Source: Onchocerca lupi (lineage: Eukaryota > Nematoda > Chromadorea > Rhabditida > Onchocercidae). From it: 64,000 nucleotides of DNA. Both the position numbers and the translations under genes were made by a program. The first letter of the stretch is position 1; every line of letters begins with the position of its first letter. A model generated the notes under the pieces. The model saw nothing but the letters and a program-made list of their open reading frames with translations. It had not been told where the DNA came from and ran no database searches. The stretch lies in assembly GCA_028564675.1 (NCBI GenBank), contig JAOVVO010000193.1:55133-119132 (forward strand), given 5' to 3'. This document shows, piece by piece, positions 50,001 to 62,059 of this stretch.

Positions 50001-51240
50001 GATTTATCCTGGGCAAAAGCATTTAACGAAATCCACATATAACCGGGAAAGGCAAAGCTAACTGACTGTTACCGAAAAGATATAAGCATCCAAAGTTAAA
50101 ATGGAAAAAAAATTTAATGCTATAGATTAGCAAAGGAGAAGAGATTAGTACAAAGAGCGCACAAATCAAATAAAATAGTAAATACTTAAAACCATCCATT
50201 ATAATTCCTACTAGACATAGAATACTTTTCGTAATGTGATTTGCAAATAAATTAGAATGAACAGATCGATCCTTAAATTCACGGTTGTAATGGAATTAAG
50301 AATTGATAAGAACCCAAATTGCAGGAAAAAAAATAACCACTTACAAGAAATGCGCGTTTAAGCGTGCAGCATTAGCACCATCGTAATCGCTTGCCAATGT
50401 AGAATTAAGCATTAATCCAAGTTCGTGCAGATGGTCATCCATATCATAATCGAAATCATCATTATTTTCATCAACAACAAACTGTATATTATCATAGACA
50501 TCATCTTCATCTTCAAAAAGATCTGTCGCATCCACAAACTCATCCATGTCATCTATTTCTGCAAATATCGCCACACATGAAAGAAAATAGTTTTCACTCA
50601 TTTCCTTAATAGATAAAGATTGTATAGGTTTCGTTAAGGAAGTGAAACTGAAAGATAGCAGAAAAAGAATTAATTTACATATTATGAGTTCGTAAACTCT
50701 TTTTCATATTTTATACTAAGTTAGAAAACACAATAAAATAATATTCCGAATATGCAGCACAATTTGCATTATTTGATTCTGAAAGTGATCGGCAGGTTTG
50801 TAAATGTGAAATTTGCATTATCATTCAATATGAGTCATTGTTTCAATGGTTTGCAATAGAATTTGTATATTTGAATAATTTGTATATTTGAAATATTATC
50901 TTGTAGAGATAGATTAAGAAGTGATGAAGGAGCATTAAATTTGAATAAAATGACTCAGACTGAATGATTTAATATAATGTCACATTTATAATCCTGTCAG
51001 TTACGTTAAGAATCAAATGATGTCATTAAGCGATTCCATTTGAAATGAATGAATGGGCAAGCGAAGTGAATGCTATTTGGTAAACAATTCATGTAAAAAT
51101 CACAAAGTTTCGATACTTTATGAAAACCATATAGAACAAGAAAGATGAAAGGAAAGTAAAAGTTGAAAACAGCAAATATTCGTGAGAAGAAAAAAAAGTA
51201 AACTATTACCAATAAAGGTATTTTCGATTTCATTCTCCAT
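35068..51240 (-). CDS. Long multi-exon gene, possible LOTUS-domain protein (partial)
   Basis: Starts at the ATG at 51240 (MENEIENTFI). Exons: 51240-51210, 50558-50345, 49891-49685, 49467-49398, 49156-49040, 48886-48763, 48485-48369, 47949-47897, 40754-40602, 40300-about 40190, 39717-39589, 37508-37436, 37149-about 36965, 36368-about 36310, 36021-35957, 35618-35544 and 35214-35068. The first nine join with consistent phases; junctions around exons 10-14 are uncertain, and the stop was not found. The N terminus is very acidic (DATDLFEDEDDVYD). Then come ALELGFPDLEELLKSEYMKD with VAIYGAVSKPANEHILRRV, and KRRILEILLDLKAYKTEADY with IIINHNPIRIKLRSPD. These recall LOTUS/OST-HTH modules of germline RNA proteins, but the likeness is weak. 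The middle is Ser/acid-rich and the C-terminal part carries WLENLLDELG and NYRITWREIVRSHCSAEI. The 7.1 kb intron 40755-47896 holds the repeats. The downstream exons could belong to a second gene. Confidence 0.6.
42050..42325 (+). CDS. Orphan coiled-coil reading frame inside an intron
   Basis: About 90 codons are open on the plus strand after an in-frame TAG, ending in TGA. There is no ATG near the start; reading begins around PKELIVKLETSLVDFKADL. The sequence is a heptad-like, charged coiled coil (INAKLKVLAQSRELINSVTK, then EGDELVENLKNETDKV, ERLSEVKIQ) with balanced codon use. It looks genuinely coding in origin. It sits opposite the host gene, next to the repeat cluster. It may be a gag-like or captured gene fragment carried in by a mobile element, or an exon of an unseen nested gene. 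Confidence 0.4.
42335..42440. repeat. Degenerate TTTATATTG tandem repeat
   Basis: Short units such as GTTTATA, TTTTATATTG and TTTATATTATTTTATG follow one another. It is low-complexity sequence just upstream of the repeat cluster. Confidence 0.5.
43200..44190 (-). pseudogene. Decayed PIF1-type helicase of a Helitron
   Basis: Reading the minus strand through several frameshifts and stops gives, in order, LGMPLPNRSAA, a Walker A segment DAPEGTGKTF (near 43945), KLIVWDECTVAHKK with the Walker B acid residue (near 43710-43670), EALDRSLQDL, DFRQT, IPADEINDCLKYFTLWR, KLTTNMRIQLQNERLAGIF, and WLKKYFPIF near 43300. This order and these motifs are those of the helicase half of Helitron Rep/Hel proteins. 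It is broken in many places and cannot be expressed as one protein. Confidence 0.75.
44187..45105. repeat. Duplicated repeat unit, copy 1
   Basis: This segment and 46190-46918 share a long common sequence, including TAAATTATAAGTCACCAATACTTCTGA, AAATTAAGTCGGAGA and an AGAGAGAGA tract, and both finish with a CACGTGAAAAAAAA stretch and then TTGTGTCAAAATTTGGAA. Differences are scattered substitutions and small indels, so the duplication is not recent. Copy 1 includes (GA)n at about 44679-44694. Confidence 0.7.
45230..46180. mobile_element. Second Helitron-like non-autonomous element
   Basis: At 45360-45420 the sequence repeats the structured end seen at 42780-42830 (GATCCAGCTAGTC, then GGCCACGCTTCGCGTGTCC, then TCCAGCT). 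It continues with TCTATATAAATAGAAATG and GTTCGTTTGTTCAAAA, as in the first element. It closes near 46175 with GCATTTACGTCTTTATTTATATAGAT. Inside is a 94-codon plus-strand frame (45758-46042) of no recognised family, including NIEHLRQRGNSIHDLILEEI. A partial direct duplication of the CTGGCTGGACC...GCGGATTCATTTTCC block occurs at 45261-45360. Confidence 0.55.
46190..46918. repeat. Duplicated repeat unit, copy 2
   Basis: This is the shorter copy of the unit at 44187-45105. It starts TAGATGAATAAAAATAAACAAATAGAG and ends GATTTACATTTCATTTATATAGAT. The small open frames over it (46530-46763 minus, 46768-46965 plus) are products of the repeat rather than host genes. Confidence 0.7.
47135..47156 (+). 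other. SL1 spliced-leader-like 22-mer
   Basis: The 22 bases starting GGTTTAATTACCCAA match the conserved nematode SL1 leader except for C in place of G at 47150. No GT donor follows, and I see no clear Sm site or SL RNA body downstream, so it is not an intact SL RNA gene. It may mark the 5' end of a reverse-transcribed, trans-spliced mRNA, or be a decayed SL RNA copy. Confidence 0.55.
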
Positions 51241-51244
51241 ATTT

Positions 51245-52975
51245 GTTCTACTCGTTGACTTTGAAGCCGTCTCATTCAATTGCATCATTTCTGGATGAAC
51301 TAATAACCCACAGTCTTACCCTTTATCTTCGCCAGATAATAACTCTCTCTACATACAATTTTTATGGCTCGTCTTCATCTAATTGCCAACTGATAAAAGA
51401 TAACATCATTGATTTTTTTTATCAGAATGTAACTATCGCTTAACTCAAGGAATGTTATTTCTGTACGAAAGTGACCATAATATTTTAAAGTTGTTAACTT
51501 TATCCCTACGTCACTTAACGCTCAACATATACGTCATGAAGAAAAGGAGAATTGGTGCGGACCGTGAAATACCAATCCCGAGATAAAAGTGAAGGAGGAA
51601 GAGTGTGAGTTATTAGCAGTTGTTGGGAAGAAGCAAGAAAAAAAAAACTTCCATTTTCCATTCCTCTGGCCCATGAATCAGATGATTAACTTGACCTGAT
51701 CCGTATCAAAGCCATATCAAAGGGTTCGCTCGATAAAATGTGTAACAAATTCTACAAAACAAAATAAAGTGTTGCTTTTTCATTCATATTAGTACGTGTT
51801 TACGTACGAGAAAAAGTACACTTTTGCACGTTCACTTTTACGTAAAAGAAACATAACAATGCATATACTGTCATCGATAGAAGAATCTTTTATCAAAACG
51901 GCTTAAAGTGCTTTCCCACGATCGATCACATGAGGATAATTGATATTGTTTGCGTGATGAAATCGTGGCCTAACGGAATGTTCCGTCTTGTTTCGTCCTG
52001 AAATTTCCGTGTTTTTTTTTTGGCACAAATCCTCGATACCGTAATTAAATTGCACACTTTTTATTAAATTAAAGAATTTTTGCATGATTTGAATATATAA
52101 AATTACTACATATTTTTTAGAGAAATATCTTTTTTCTAAAATGACATATTCTCTTCATATTTCTTTTGATTTATATTCAAAAACAAGATTGGGTCAAAAT
52201 TTGAAAGAATCGGTGAAGAGCTTCCGGAGATTCGTTTTCTTGGTAACAGGTAGCATTTACATTTTTATTTATATAGATTTGCAAAAATGGCAATCAAATA
52301 ACGATAAAATTAGATGAAATTCATATTTGAACATATATTTCACCAAAAATTTGCCAAACATTTCCCTCGACTGATAATTTAATCAAATTAAGATATAAAT
52401 AACTTGCTATATTTGCGAGAGAATATCAAGTTGTTTTGAAATTTTGAAATTCGATAAAAGTTGATTTTAAATGTGTTGACATTACTACGTATCAAGTGAA
52501 TCTGCCAAGTGATTCCTATTAAAAAAAAAAAAAAAAAAAAAGAAAGCAAAAAAATAAAATGCAAAGCCTTATTTGGAAAAAGTAAACAAATCGAAAGCAA
52601 AACTTTTTATCTAAATAAAAAGATGAATCATATGATTATTTATATATTAAAGTATTTGCTTTACCTATTTGCTGAAAATTGAAACAGATAATCCTCAGTA
52701 CTTTCAAAATGATGACAAAGTTACAGATCATGTCCTGCAATCTACTCCTAACCATGCAAGATGAAACTTTGTTTGTACAGTGTTGATGATTCAAACGATG
52801 ATTACGAATTCACTTTGATTGCAGGCATTTTTAAAATGCGACTTTTTTTCAGCTTTTGATTAAAACTTGCAATCATTCTTTCCAACTGTGTTATAATGAT
52901 CAACACATGGCAGTAGTTTTTGACCGGAAAATACAAAAACGAATAATATGTCATTGGTCTCAGGAACAGATAATT
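51245..52975. other. Intergenic stretch between divergent genes
   Basis: It should contain the promoters of the minus-strand gene starting at 51240 and of the plus-strand Ly6 gene at 53144. Apart from the repeat fragment at 52190-52277 and a 20-base A run near 52521, nothing was recognised. Confidence 0.4.
52190..52277 (+). repeat. Solo right-end fragment of the repeat family
   Basis: It reads GGGTCAAAATTTGAAAGAATCGG, GAAGAGCTTCCGGAGATTCG and then GCATTTACATTTTTATTTATATAGAT, matching the right ends of the elements at 45010-45105 and 46840-46918. No left end is present nearby, so it is a truncated copy. Confidence 0.65.
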
Positions 52976-52979
52976 TTAG

Positions 52980-53026
52980 TTTAATTCTTTAATTGTTGAA
53001 TTTCAACAATTAATTAATGAATTAAA
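52980..53026. repeat. 47-base palindrome upstream of the Ly6 gene
   Basis: TTAATTGTTGAA and TTCAACAATTAA form a 12-base inverted repeat around a single T. Outer arms TTTAATTC and GAATTAAA extend the pairing across a small bulge. It ends 118 bases before the Ly6 start codon. Confidence 0.7.
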
Positions 53027-53143
53027 CCAAAAAATATATTATCTTCGCTTTTTTCACCTCATTGTTAGTCAAAGAAAAGCTGTTGTTTTGCAGAAATGAT
53101 TGCTTCTCGAAGCAGATATTTTATCTTTTTGACAAATTTCAGG

Positions 53144-54151
53144 ATGAAATTTCCAATCATTGCATTAGCATTTATTATTACCAACTTGTTTCATCGCGTT
53201 CAATGTCTTCTTTGCTATGGAAGTTTAGGAAATGTTTCTTCTGTTGTGCTTTGTTCTGAAAAACCTGAAAATCTTCAAATGTGTTTTTCGACTACATTTG
53301 GAGGTATTTTTGTTCATAATTAATTTCCATTAAGTATAATTAATGCTTCATTATCTTCATGTTTAAGGGATTCAATTAATGTAGGAATATCATCACTGTA
53401 TTAATAAAAGATTAATTCAATCCATCTTCATAATACATCATTTCTCCAGAAAAAAAAAACAAATTAATCCAAACGTTCGTTCAAATTTTTAGTATTCCTT
53501 TAATCGACAACTAAATAAGCAATTTTTATCCATTTAGGTTCTAGTTAATTTTGAAACAGTCCTGATTATCTAGATATTGTTAAATTATCCAGCAATTTAT
53601 CAGTAATTCCAATTTATTTCAAATCCCTGAATATCTTTTCTACCATATTTTTTTGCTTTCATTTATTTACGTTTTTTAAAAGATTTGTAAATTAATAATG
53701 TTGCAGTGAACAGATTTTGTGCCAGAGGATGCTCCTTCGAAATTATGCAACATAATGGATATACATATAGCTTAAATTGTTCAGTAAGCATTCCTTTTCA
53801 ATTGTTAAATAAAAATCTAATAAATTTTATCATTTAATTCTTGTTTGAAAAATTCTTGTTTCATTAGAAAGGAATGTTAGACCGAATGAAAAATTTTAAA
53901 TAAGGATGAACTTTTATATTCAATATTAATTCTATGTTATTTTTGATTTAATTACTTCGCAGAATTTGAATTAATGAATTAATTGATACATGGGAAAATA
54001 ATTGCAGGAAGAAACATGTATGAAAGGTTTAGGATGCTGTTGCAAAGGTGATTTATGCAACAAAGAATGTTTCAGTAAAGCAACGACAATCCGATACTCG
54101 CCGGCGCTTATGGCTCTCCTGCTATTGACAATGTTTAAATTTTTGTGCTGA
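53144..54151 (+). CDS. Ly6/uPAR (three-finger) GPI-anchored protein
   Basis: Three exons, 53144-53303, 53707-53783 and 54008-54151, join in phase to give 126 residues. The start is the Met that opens a standard signal peptide (MKFPIIALAFIITNLFHRVQ); an in-frame ATG at 53096 would place 16 residues ahead of it. The mature part reads CLLCYGSLGN, VVLCSEKPEN, QMCFSTTF, then exon 2 RFCARGCSFEIM with YSLNCS, then exon 3 EETCMKGLGCCCKGDLCNKE. The closing CCxxDLCN is the hallmark of the Ly6/uPAR three-finger fold. The C terminus is hydrophobic (ALMALLLLTMFKFLC), as expected for GPI attachment. Nematode relatives include the ODR-2/HOT group. It is likely displayed on the outer cell surface. The specific role is unknown. 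ATTAAA just past the stop may serve for polyadenylation. Confidence 0.9.
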
Positions 54152-54159
54152 AGAAATTA

Positions 54160-55780
54160 AATTTGTGCTTTTCTTTTATATTCTGCCGATTTATTCAAGT
54201 TATATTCTTAAAAAGAAGTTTTAAGGTCAGGGGTCGGGATTCTCAAACAGATCTTGAAATCAAGGGCATTTAACTCCCGGGAGTTAATATGAATAATTTT
54301 TTATATTATCAAATTACAAATCTCATCGAATTAAGCAAACTGATTTTCATAAAAATGATGTAAGGCTTCAAGATTAGAATTTGCGACTCACAATTACTCA
54401 GATAGATCTTAATGAAACTTTAATTTTGATTCTGCTTTCGAAGTATCACTCGCATCATTTCTGAGAAGGATATGAACTTTTGTCTACCGTGCGGATTTTT
54501 GTCGTCATTTTATTTTTTGTAAAGATTCACAATGGAACAGCCTTATCTTAAGATAAACATTGATAACATCAAATACTTCATTCTATTTTATCATAAACTT
54601 CAAAATGTCAATGATCATTAGGTAACAATAAAATATGATTTTTAAATGCTGGAATACTTTGCAATAGAAATCATACAAGAGATATTTCGTGACTTTTATT
54701 TTCTGTTTGCAAAATTTGGATTAAAGTAAGATTATCTCTAAATTTTGCCTAACAGATATTATTTTTTGTTGAAAAGAGAAAAAATTTTGCAAAAATTTGT
54801 TAAATTAAATAATATTTACTATATCTAAATCACTTAATCATTGGAAATTAAAACTTGGAGGATGTTAGGCAATATAAATGCTTATCTTTTAAATAGCATA
54901 AATTCGAGCATGTTTTTCACAAATAATTTTACTAGCCTTTATATTTTGGAAGAGATAATTTTTAATAAATAAAATTATCTATGAATAATTTGATTTTGAA
55001 TCACAAAGTACTAATAATTAAACAAAGAAGAGCATTACATTATATTTTGAGCGAATTTCTCTTGCAAGAAAACATCACAAATTTTCTCTCTGGCGCAAGT
55101 ATTAATAAATGATTCGATACAATTTGATTTTAATCTTGCTAAAAAATCCATATTCAAAACATTTCAGCTTCAATTGTCCGAAAATGTTTGAATGATATGG
55201 TAAAGATAATTATGGAAAAAGACTTTATTGATACATATATTTTGTGCTATTTTAATCCTTCCAGTTTTATGAACGATTAAATTGGCATATTTTTATTTCT
55301 ACCGGAAAACAAATACCGATTTTATCAAATAATTTGATTGAATACTCACATATTAAATAACGAAAATAAAATTAAGTGAAAAAATATAAATTATGATACA
55401 AAAAAGATTTTGCGACTATTTACCATTTTTACTTTTCACTATATATGCTTGTTATCAAAATTCAATATATCTTAGATGCTCTAATAATTATAAGCAATTC
55501 GCAATCTGCTCTCTTTTACAAGTATCACTGATATCATTATCACTAATAATTATTAATATGCAGTCTCGAACCAATAGTTTATAGATATTACTATCAAAAA
55601 TTTTAATTTTGCCATTTAAAACATCGTTTAAACAGCCTATCTCATTTTGTGCCCTGCAAACTCTCGTTTGTGATATCAAGAATCAATAAATAAAACAAAT
55701 CCAACAAATCGGAGTGCAACAAAAAAATCAAAAGAATTAAAATATTGTCATCATATATCCCATATTCAGAAATTTTTAAT
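54160..55780. other. Intergenic, no gene seen
   Basis: Only short frames of AT-rich composition (for example 55393-55584 and its antisense shadows). No splice or domain support. Confidence 0.45.
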
Positions 55781-55784
55781 CCTC

Positions 55785-55992
55785 TATACAAATAAAAATG
55801 TAAATGTTCCTTGCTCATTTCCACACAACGTTTCAAGTTCTTTACCGAATGATTTGAAAATTTCACTCAACGTTGCATTCCAACAGGCGTTGCTTTTATT
55901 TAAATAAGACGCCTGTTTAAGAATTCCCGGGGATTTAAGATTTTGAATAAACGAACATTTACATTTTTATTTGCATAGACTAGATGGACTCT
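55785..55992. mobile_element. Short foldback copy of the repeat family
   Basis: The block begins CTCTATACAAATAAAAATGTAAATG and ends GAACATTTACATTTTTATTTGCATAG, which are inverted copies of each other. Inside are CTTTACCGAATGATTTGAAAATTT and GTTGCATTCCAACAGGCG, matching the subterminal parts of the larger elements. It is about 0.2 kb and non-coding, a miniature derivative. CTAG and a CAGCTAGT sequence follow immediately. Confidence 0.6.
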
Positions 55993-55999
55993 GGTCCGA

Positions 56000-58900
56000 T
56001 TCAGCTAGTATGAAATATATTCCAAATTTTAACTGGCTGAGGGGCCATGATTCTTCTATCTGATGTCTCGATATTTACCTTTTCCAATTGAATATTTTCT
56101 TCTATATGTCATTGGTCGAGAATATGTATATTCAGTTTTCGGCCTAAATATCTTTTGCAAAATCTGAATCATATTTTGTACATTTCTGCCCAAAATTCCT
56201 GGATATCATTCGCAAAATCGTTTTATATAAAATATACAGTCGAAAGTATGCATCATTCTAAACATTCATTTTATGTCACACTGATCTTTTTCTCTTCTTT
56301 CTGTATGATTTATGGTAACTTCGAACGGCTAATGATAGTTAAATGGAATAAAAAATTATTAATTAAGATTAGACAAAAAAATGCCATGACAAAAATTGTA
56401 TATAAAATGAATGAGCAGTGAAAGATGACTCGAAATTTTCTTTTTATTTCGAAGTAGCAAATTCCTGAATTTTTTTTTTTCACTTTAAAGATTTCTAACT
56501 TTTCGATATTCTTCTCAGTAATAAATAGCAGCTATTTGAACATTGAGTTATGTAAAAGAATAAAAATTCAGCATAATGAAACCTGTTTTAAGAAGCTACG
56601 ATATGTTGCAATATGTATGTTTATTGAGATGTAGCAAATATAATAATTGCATTTTACCTGGGTATAAGATTGGATATTTTTTTAGTTAATTTGATAAAAA
56701 TAGCGAGGATCATAGATTTTTAAATTTATTGCACTATATGCATTTGACGTTATCAGGCAGATAGCTGAGGTTTTAATTATCAGAGATCTTTTATACTTTT
56801 GTTCTACATGATGTAACACTTTATTATTTTTTTATATTTGTATGTAAATCAATTAATGTAACAATCATTTCACTACGTAAGGTAAAATTCAGATTAACTA
56901 AAGAAGTCCCGCAGTCTGATAAGGAGCTAGCAATTTGATAAGACACTAGCAGAATGGATCTTACAGCTGTGACACGAATGATTTCCGTGTGATAAATATT
57001 TTGCTAAGAAATCAATAAAGAAAATACGGCTGCAAAAATGAGCCAAATTTCAATCCTTAAATATTTATTTTTGATGAGGTCTTTTCAAAAATACTAGAAG
57101 TTTTGAAGTCTTCTACAGATTTTGATTCAAAGTCCCATAAATTTTGTAAGATGATTTCCAAGTCTTATTCTGCGGTACTAATTCCTGAAGCTATGAGGTG
57201 GTGAAAAAATTTTCACATTATGTCATTTTTATCATTATTATTCCTTTTATTATCAGCATTACCATTTGTGTTATTATTTTATGCGTGGACAATAAAAAGA
57301 AATGAAATTTCATACAAAATTCCAAAAAAAAAAAGCATTTTTCAACCTTTACAATAATATCAGTATTATCAGTGATTCATTTGTTTATAGTGCTTCTTGG
57401 AAACCATAAAAAGCGGGAGAATTTTCAATTTTCAACAGATTACAGATTATTTTATCAATGTTTACTTCCTGACTCCGTGTATTGTATAAATTATTTGTAT
57501 CTATGCACTAAAAACTGATATAAATCCATATGTTTTAGCATTTTTTTTCCCAAAATTTGATACAAACATATCAGCGAAAAGTTTTGAAGTGCGGTGCAAC
57601 ACGTACGCGTCAGAATTTCTAAACAAATTAACACTTTGTTTCAGAATTTCTGCCAGTTAGTTGGGATGAAATAATTCACCAGCAGATCGACCTGCAGATT
57701 ATATCTCCGAGATATTGATATTGATATAGTGATAAATATTAATGATTCACTCTTATACAGGAAATATTCGAATTTGATTCGAAGGAGAAAGAAGAAAAAG
57801 ACTGTTTCCTAGAAGTACAGAACACATGTTCAACAGGTACATCGATCCATTGAAAGTATAATTTAAATACCATTCAACCATATGGCTTACATAAATTTGA
57901 AATAATAATGAGAACAGATGCCTTCTATTCGCTACGTATAGCTTTCTGAACATTATTTCTTTGTTTTTAGTTTGAATCTGATCAAAGTTTTTTATTTTGC
58001 AACCCATTCGTGATCTTTGACCTTACATTTATTCTTGATATGAAAGTTGAAATAAAACTACGATACCCTCTAATTTATATTCTTATGAGTACTTTTCCTT
58101 CTTTTTATTTACTATTTTCCGTTCTATTTCTTCTTTTTCAAATTTTCTTTGAAATTTTCAAATTGTTTTTTGCATTGTTTATTCATTATCTTCAACTCTT
58201 CTTTTTTTCTACTTTTTTTTTTTTTTTTAAATTGAACTAAAAGCTTACATTTTCAATAAATTAAATTTCAATCCAAAACCACTGAAATGGAAACTGGTTT
58301 GAAATTCCCCCATATTAATAATGACAAAAAAAAAAACTTCAAACAAAGAGAGGTCAATATATTAATAAATAAAAATTAAAATCAGTCGTTACAAAATGAG
58401 AAAAGTAACAAATTTTTAAATTTTTAAAAAATCTAATGCAATAAACTGATTTTGACAAATCAATAATGATTCTTTGAGTCATAAAACGATGAATTAGAAA
58501 ATAAACAAATGATTTGTTAAAATCAACTTTTACATTTCTTTGTCGGAAAAAAAATTAAATAAATAATAAAACAAACAACAAACTTTGTTGAGAATTTTAC
58601 TTGTTAGTAACCATCGTAATATTTTAAAATTCAATTAATTATTTTCTATTTTATTATTCCCACAGATTGTTTTTCAGTCATTTTCCCACCATTTTTGCTC
58701 CATCAATGTTCGTTTGTTTGTGTATTTTTCTGAGATACAATTTAAACTAAGAAAGATCGAAGATATATTGACTTGAAGAATTTACTTCTCCTTTTGTGTT
58801 TGAATATTGTTGGCGCCGTGTTGTCGATAGATCTTTCATACTCATTTCTCAGATATTTGGTAAACAAAATGGAAAAGTACAGTTATTCTTTAGAAAATAA

Positions 58901-60398
58901 AATCTGAGATTGTCATTACCGAAGAATGTTTGTTTTATTCATTTCAATGTTACATTTTCGTGAACTTCTGCTGACTACCTGCTGATTTAGCTGAATTTCT
59001 TCAATGATTCCACTTCAGAGAAGAAGTGGCATCTACCGTAAAATAAAATTAATATCCGCAATTAATTAATAACAATTAATATATGTATAATTGAAACGGT
59101 GATATGATTTAAATTAATACTTGAATAAAACTTTTATCTACACTATCAAGACGATTTGTAGTCTTCAACCATTTTAAGCGATGAAAAATTGACAAAAATA
59201 ATTTATATTTTGTAATCATAAATTACAAAGATAAGATATTCATTGTTCCTGTATACTCAAAATTAGTCAACCAAATGTCGAAATAATCAAGATTTTGGCT
59301 TATTTAATTTTTTAGTCAATTCTAATAGCAGTAATTTATATTTTTAACGGTGAATGCAAATGTCAGCTTAATTTGAAATTAGGTTCATTCATTCATGAAG
59401 CTTCCCTGAGTCAACAAATCATTTCGGGGAACTGGCAACTGGCAGAGTTGTAAAAGTCAAAACCGGATAATTATAGGGAACAGATGCAAGTAAACATCTG
59501 TTTCAGGATGCTGCTATTTCAGATTGCCAGATATCGGATCGAATGACGATGCATATTTCTCTTATTATATTGCGAAAGCAATTTCAGTTGTTACCAGATT
59601 TGTTTGATCGACAGAAGTAACAACTGTTTTCAGGAAAGCTTTCGAAAGGAAACGATACTAAACCAATTATTCGGTCATAAATACATCCCGAAAATCTACT
59701 GCATATTCATCCGGTTTTATCAGTGTCATATCATTAAATTCCGCTGACATTTTAGTTGAATTTTAAAAATTTGAACTTTTTTTTTGAATCGAAACAATTC
59801 TGCAATTGAAGTGATATTTACTTTAGCATTTTCAATATTTTAAATAAGATGCTTTCTTCCACCTGATTCACAGACTAAATTATATCAAAGAAATGCGACA
59901 TTAGGAGTGAAAAAAGGTTGCAGCATTTTAAAACAAATGAAAGCTATCTACTTGAGAAAACCGATTACATAAATAAACTTTGTTCGATTTATTTTGGGAA
60001 TTCCATCAAACTTAGTTTTGCAAAGCAAAGACTGGATTGTTAAAGTTGGTTTTTAATAATCCAAAATGCTATTTTAAATTTATATCACATGTTTTGTGAG
60101 CTTTATCATTGATCACTGATTATGTATTGTCCATCAAGCAAAAGTGTTGATTTGTTAAAAGTGAAAGATACACATCCAGACTTTACTACTCTTATCATTT
60201 CAATTTATGCAGTGTAAATTTTATTAATATATTATACATGCAACTATTTCGAGTATTCGCTTTTGCAATTGAAAAAAAAAAAGAATTTGGCACAGCTATA
60301 TATATTGGATCAATGAGTAAATAAATTTGAAACTACATAAATCGAATTACTTTTCATGAACATACAATCAGATGAATCATAGTTTAATTCATTTGCGT
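56000..60398. other. Long intergenic stretch
   Basis: I find no exon with both splice signals and protein-like content. Frames at 56155-56421, 57753-58007 and 58010-58240 are rich in Phe, Ile, Leu and Lys as expected by chance in AT-rich DNA. T and A runs occur near 56469, 57326, 58213 and 58327. Confidence 0.45.
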
Positions 60399-61077
60399 TT
60401 AATGAAACATAAAGGCATAAGAATATGAATATATTTTATGTTCCAGTTCATTTGTCCTCCATGGTGATATATTTTCCTTATCTTCGATGGCAACCGTCGA
60501 AGAATTGTTGAGGAGTTCCTGAAAATTTGAAGAAAAAGAGTGCGAAAAACCCAAGAATTATCATTTGTATAAGTTCTTGTATATTGCATCGAATATAGTT
60601 TATAAAAACGGAAATGTCTACAACTTGCTAAATTTTAGTTCATAATAGAAGATGTAATATTCCTGCTTCATCATCTCATTATATGCCTCATAATTGAAGA
60701 ATTAAAATTGAAAAAGCTCTGATTAATTGAAAAAGTAGAGATTTTACTTATGAATTTGCTTGTCTGCTCATTATTACATCTGCTTGTCTCAAAATCAACT
60801 TGTTTCTGTGAAAGCTAGAAATAATTGATTGTAAATTCAAGCAATTTCTTGGTTCATTGAAAATTGATACACAAATAAAAGAATAATAAACAAGAAATAC
60901 CTGAAGCTCAGCAATGTAATCAATGACTTTCTGTAGTAATTCAAGCAATGGTGTGTGCTTGTTAACATAGGGGACAATTTTGCGAAGCTCTTCCAAAACT
61001 TTTTTTTGTTCGCGCCGTCTCTTTGACCTTTTGGCAGATTTTGTAGTTTTCGATCGGATTGTTTGGATTGTTGCCAT
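60399..61077 (-). CDS. Helix-loop-helix protein, Id-like or short bHLH
   Basis: Two exons, 61077-60901 and 60518-60399, join in phase (CAG|GTATTT to TTTCAG|GAA) and encode 98 residues. The N terminus is basic (KSAKRSKRRREQKKV). Helix 1 reads VLEELRKIVPYV, a short loop NKHTP follows, and helix 2 reads LLELLQKVIDYIAELQ. KVIDYIAELQ resembles Id/Emc proteins (HVIDYIxxLQ), and the intron right after the LQ is also like Id genes. Id proteins lack a DNA-binding basic region; here the bases are present but lack the usual Glu/Arg pattern, so DNA binding is doubtful. The tail (NNSSTVAIEDKENISPW) is acidic then aromatic. A nuclear regulator of other bHLH factors is the likely role. The ATG at 61077 is preceded by CACAA. 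Confidence 0.82.
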
Positions 61078-61987
61078 TGTTTGTGAATTCTTTTCTTGAG
61101 CTGTATACTGATCTTGTTGTAAGAATTATCGAGATTCCAGCATTTAAAAGATTTTCTATAAAACAATATTTTAGTTCTATTAAATCAATCCGAGGAGAAA
61201 ATTTAAACTTAAATTTCAAATTTAAACATACAATTCTTAATTACAGCTAAAACAATTCAAAACTTTATTCAATAGCTTAAAGTTACTCTTAAACGTGCCT
61301 TAATTCAAAAGTACTGATTTATAATTGAAGATTTTGCAAGAATTATCTGTCCAGAAAATATTGGCTAACTTGAAGTGGCCAAAATAATTATCTGACAACA
61401 GGTAATTATTGTTCCTTTCGTCCACAAACTTTCTCCAAACTATAAAAAACGAGAAAGATTAAATAAATTCCATTGCACAATACTCTTACAAAGATCGATT
61501 GGGACTAAGGCGAAAATATGCCTAGCACAAACAAATAAGTATTTAAGCTTAGAACTAAGATAATCTTGAAAATACTAACTTCATTACTTTGACTTTTTCC
61601 TGGAATGCCAAAAATTTATAAAATCAAATATTTCCTAATTTTATTCACTTCAGATCAAGTAAATGTTTAGTATCAACTCGCTTTTCCGATGATTTTCTTG
61701 CACTTTTCACAATCCCGAGCGGGAATTGAGAGATGAAAATAATTTCATTTCAAGACAATAATATGAAATGTATCAAGGACATCAATTTAGAATATCAATC
61801 TAGAACACCGGAAAAAGTAAATGTAAAAAGGAAAATAGCGGTTGGAAAAGTTTCGCGAAGTGAAATCTTTGTGTGAGATCGTTTTTCAAGAAGTTTGTTA
61901 CTTCAAGAAGAAGAAGAATGGTACTAGTGGAGAGGAGGACAAGGCTCCAAGAAGAAGCCATAAGGGACAAACAGAAGGATCTGATGA

Positions 61988-62009
61988 CAGCTGTTTTCAC
62001 TCTCAGCTG
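61988..62009. promoter_or_regulatory. Pair of CAGCTG E-boxes
   Basis: Two identical CAGCTG sites start at 61988 and 62004, 16 bases apart. They lie about 0.9 kb upstream of the HLH start codon at 61077. E-boxes are bound by bHLH dimers, so they suggest bHLH control or autoregulation. The overlapping short plus-strand frames at 61842-62055 are not supported as genes. Confidence 0.35.
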
Positions 62010-62059
62010 TTCAATTCATCCCAGGAGTTGTTGCTCGATGAAAAAACCTAGTTAAATCT

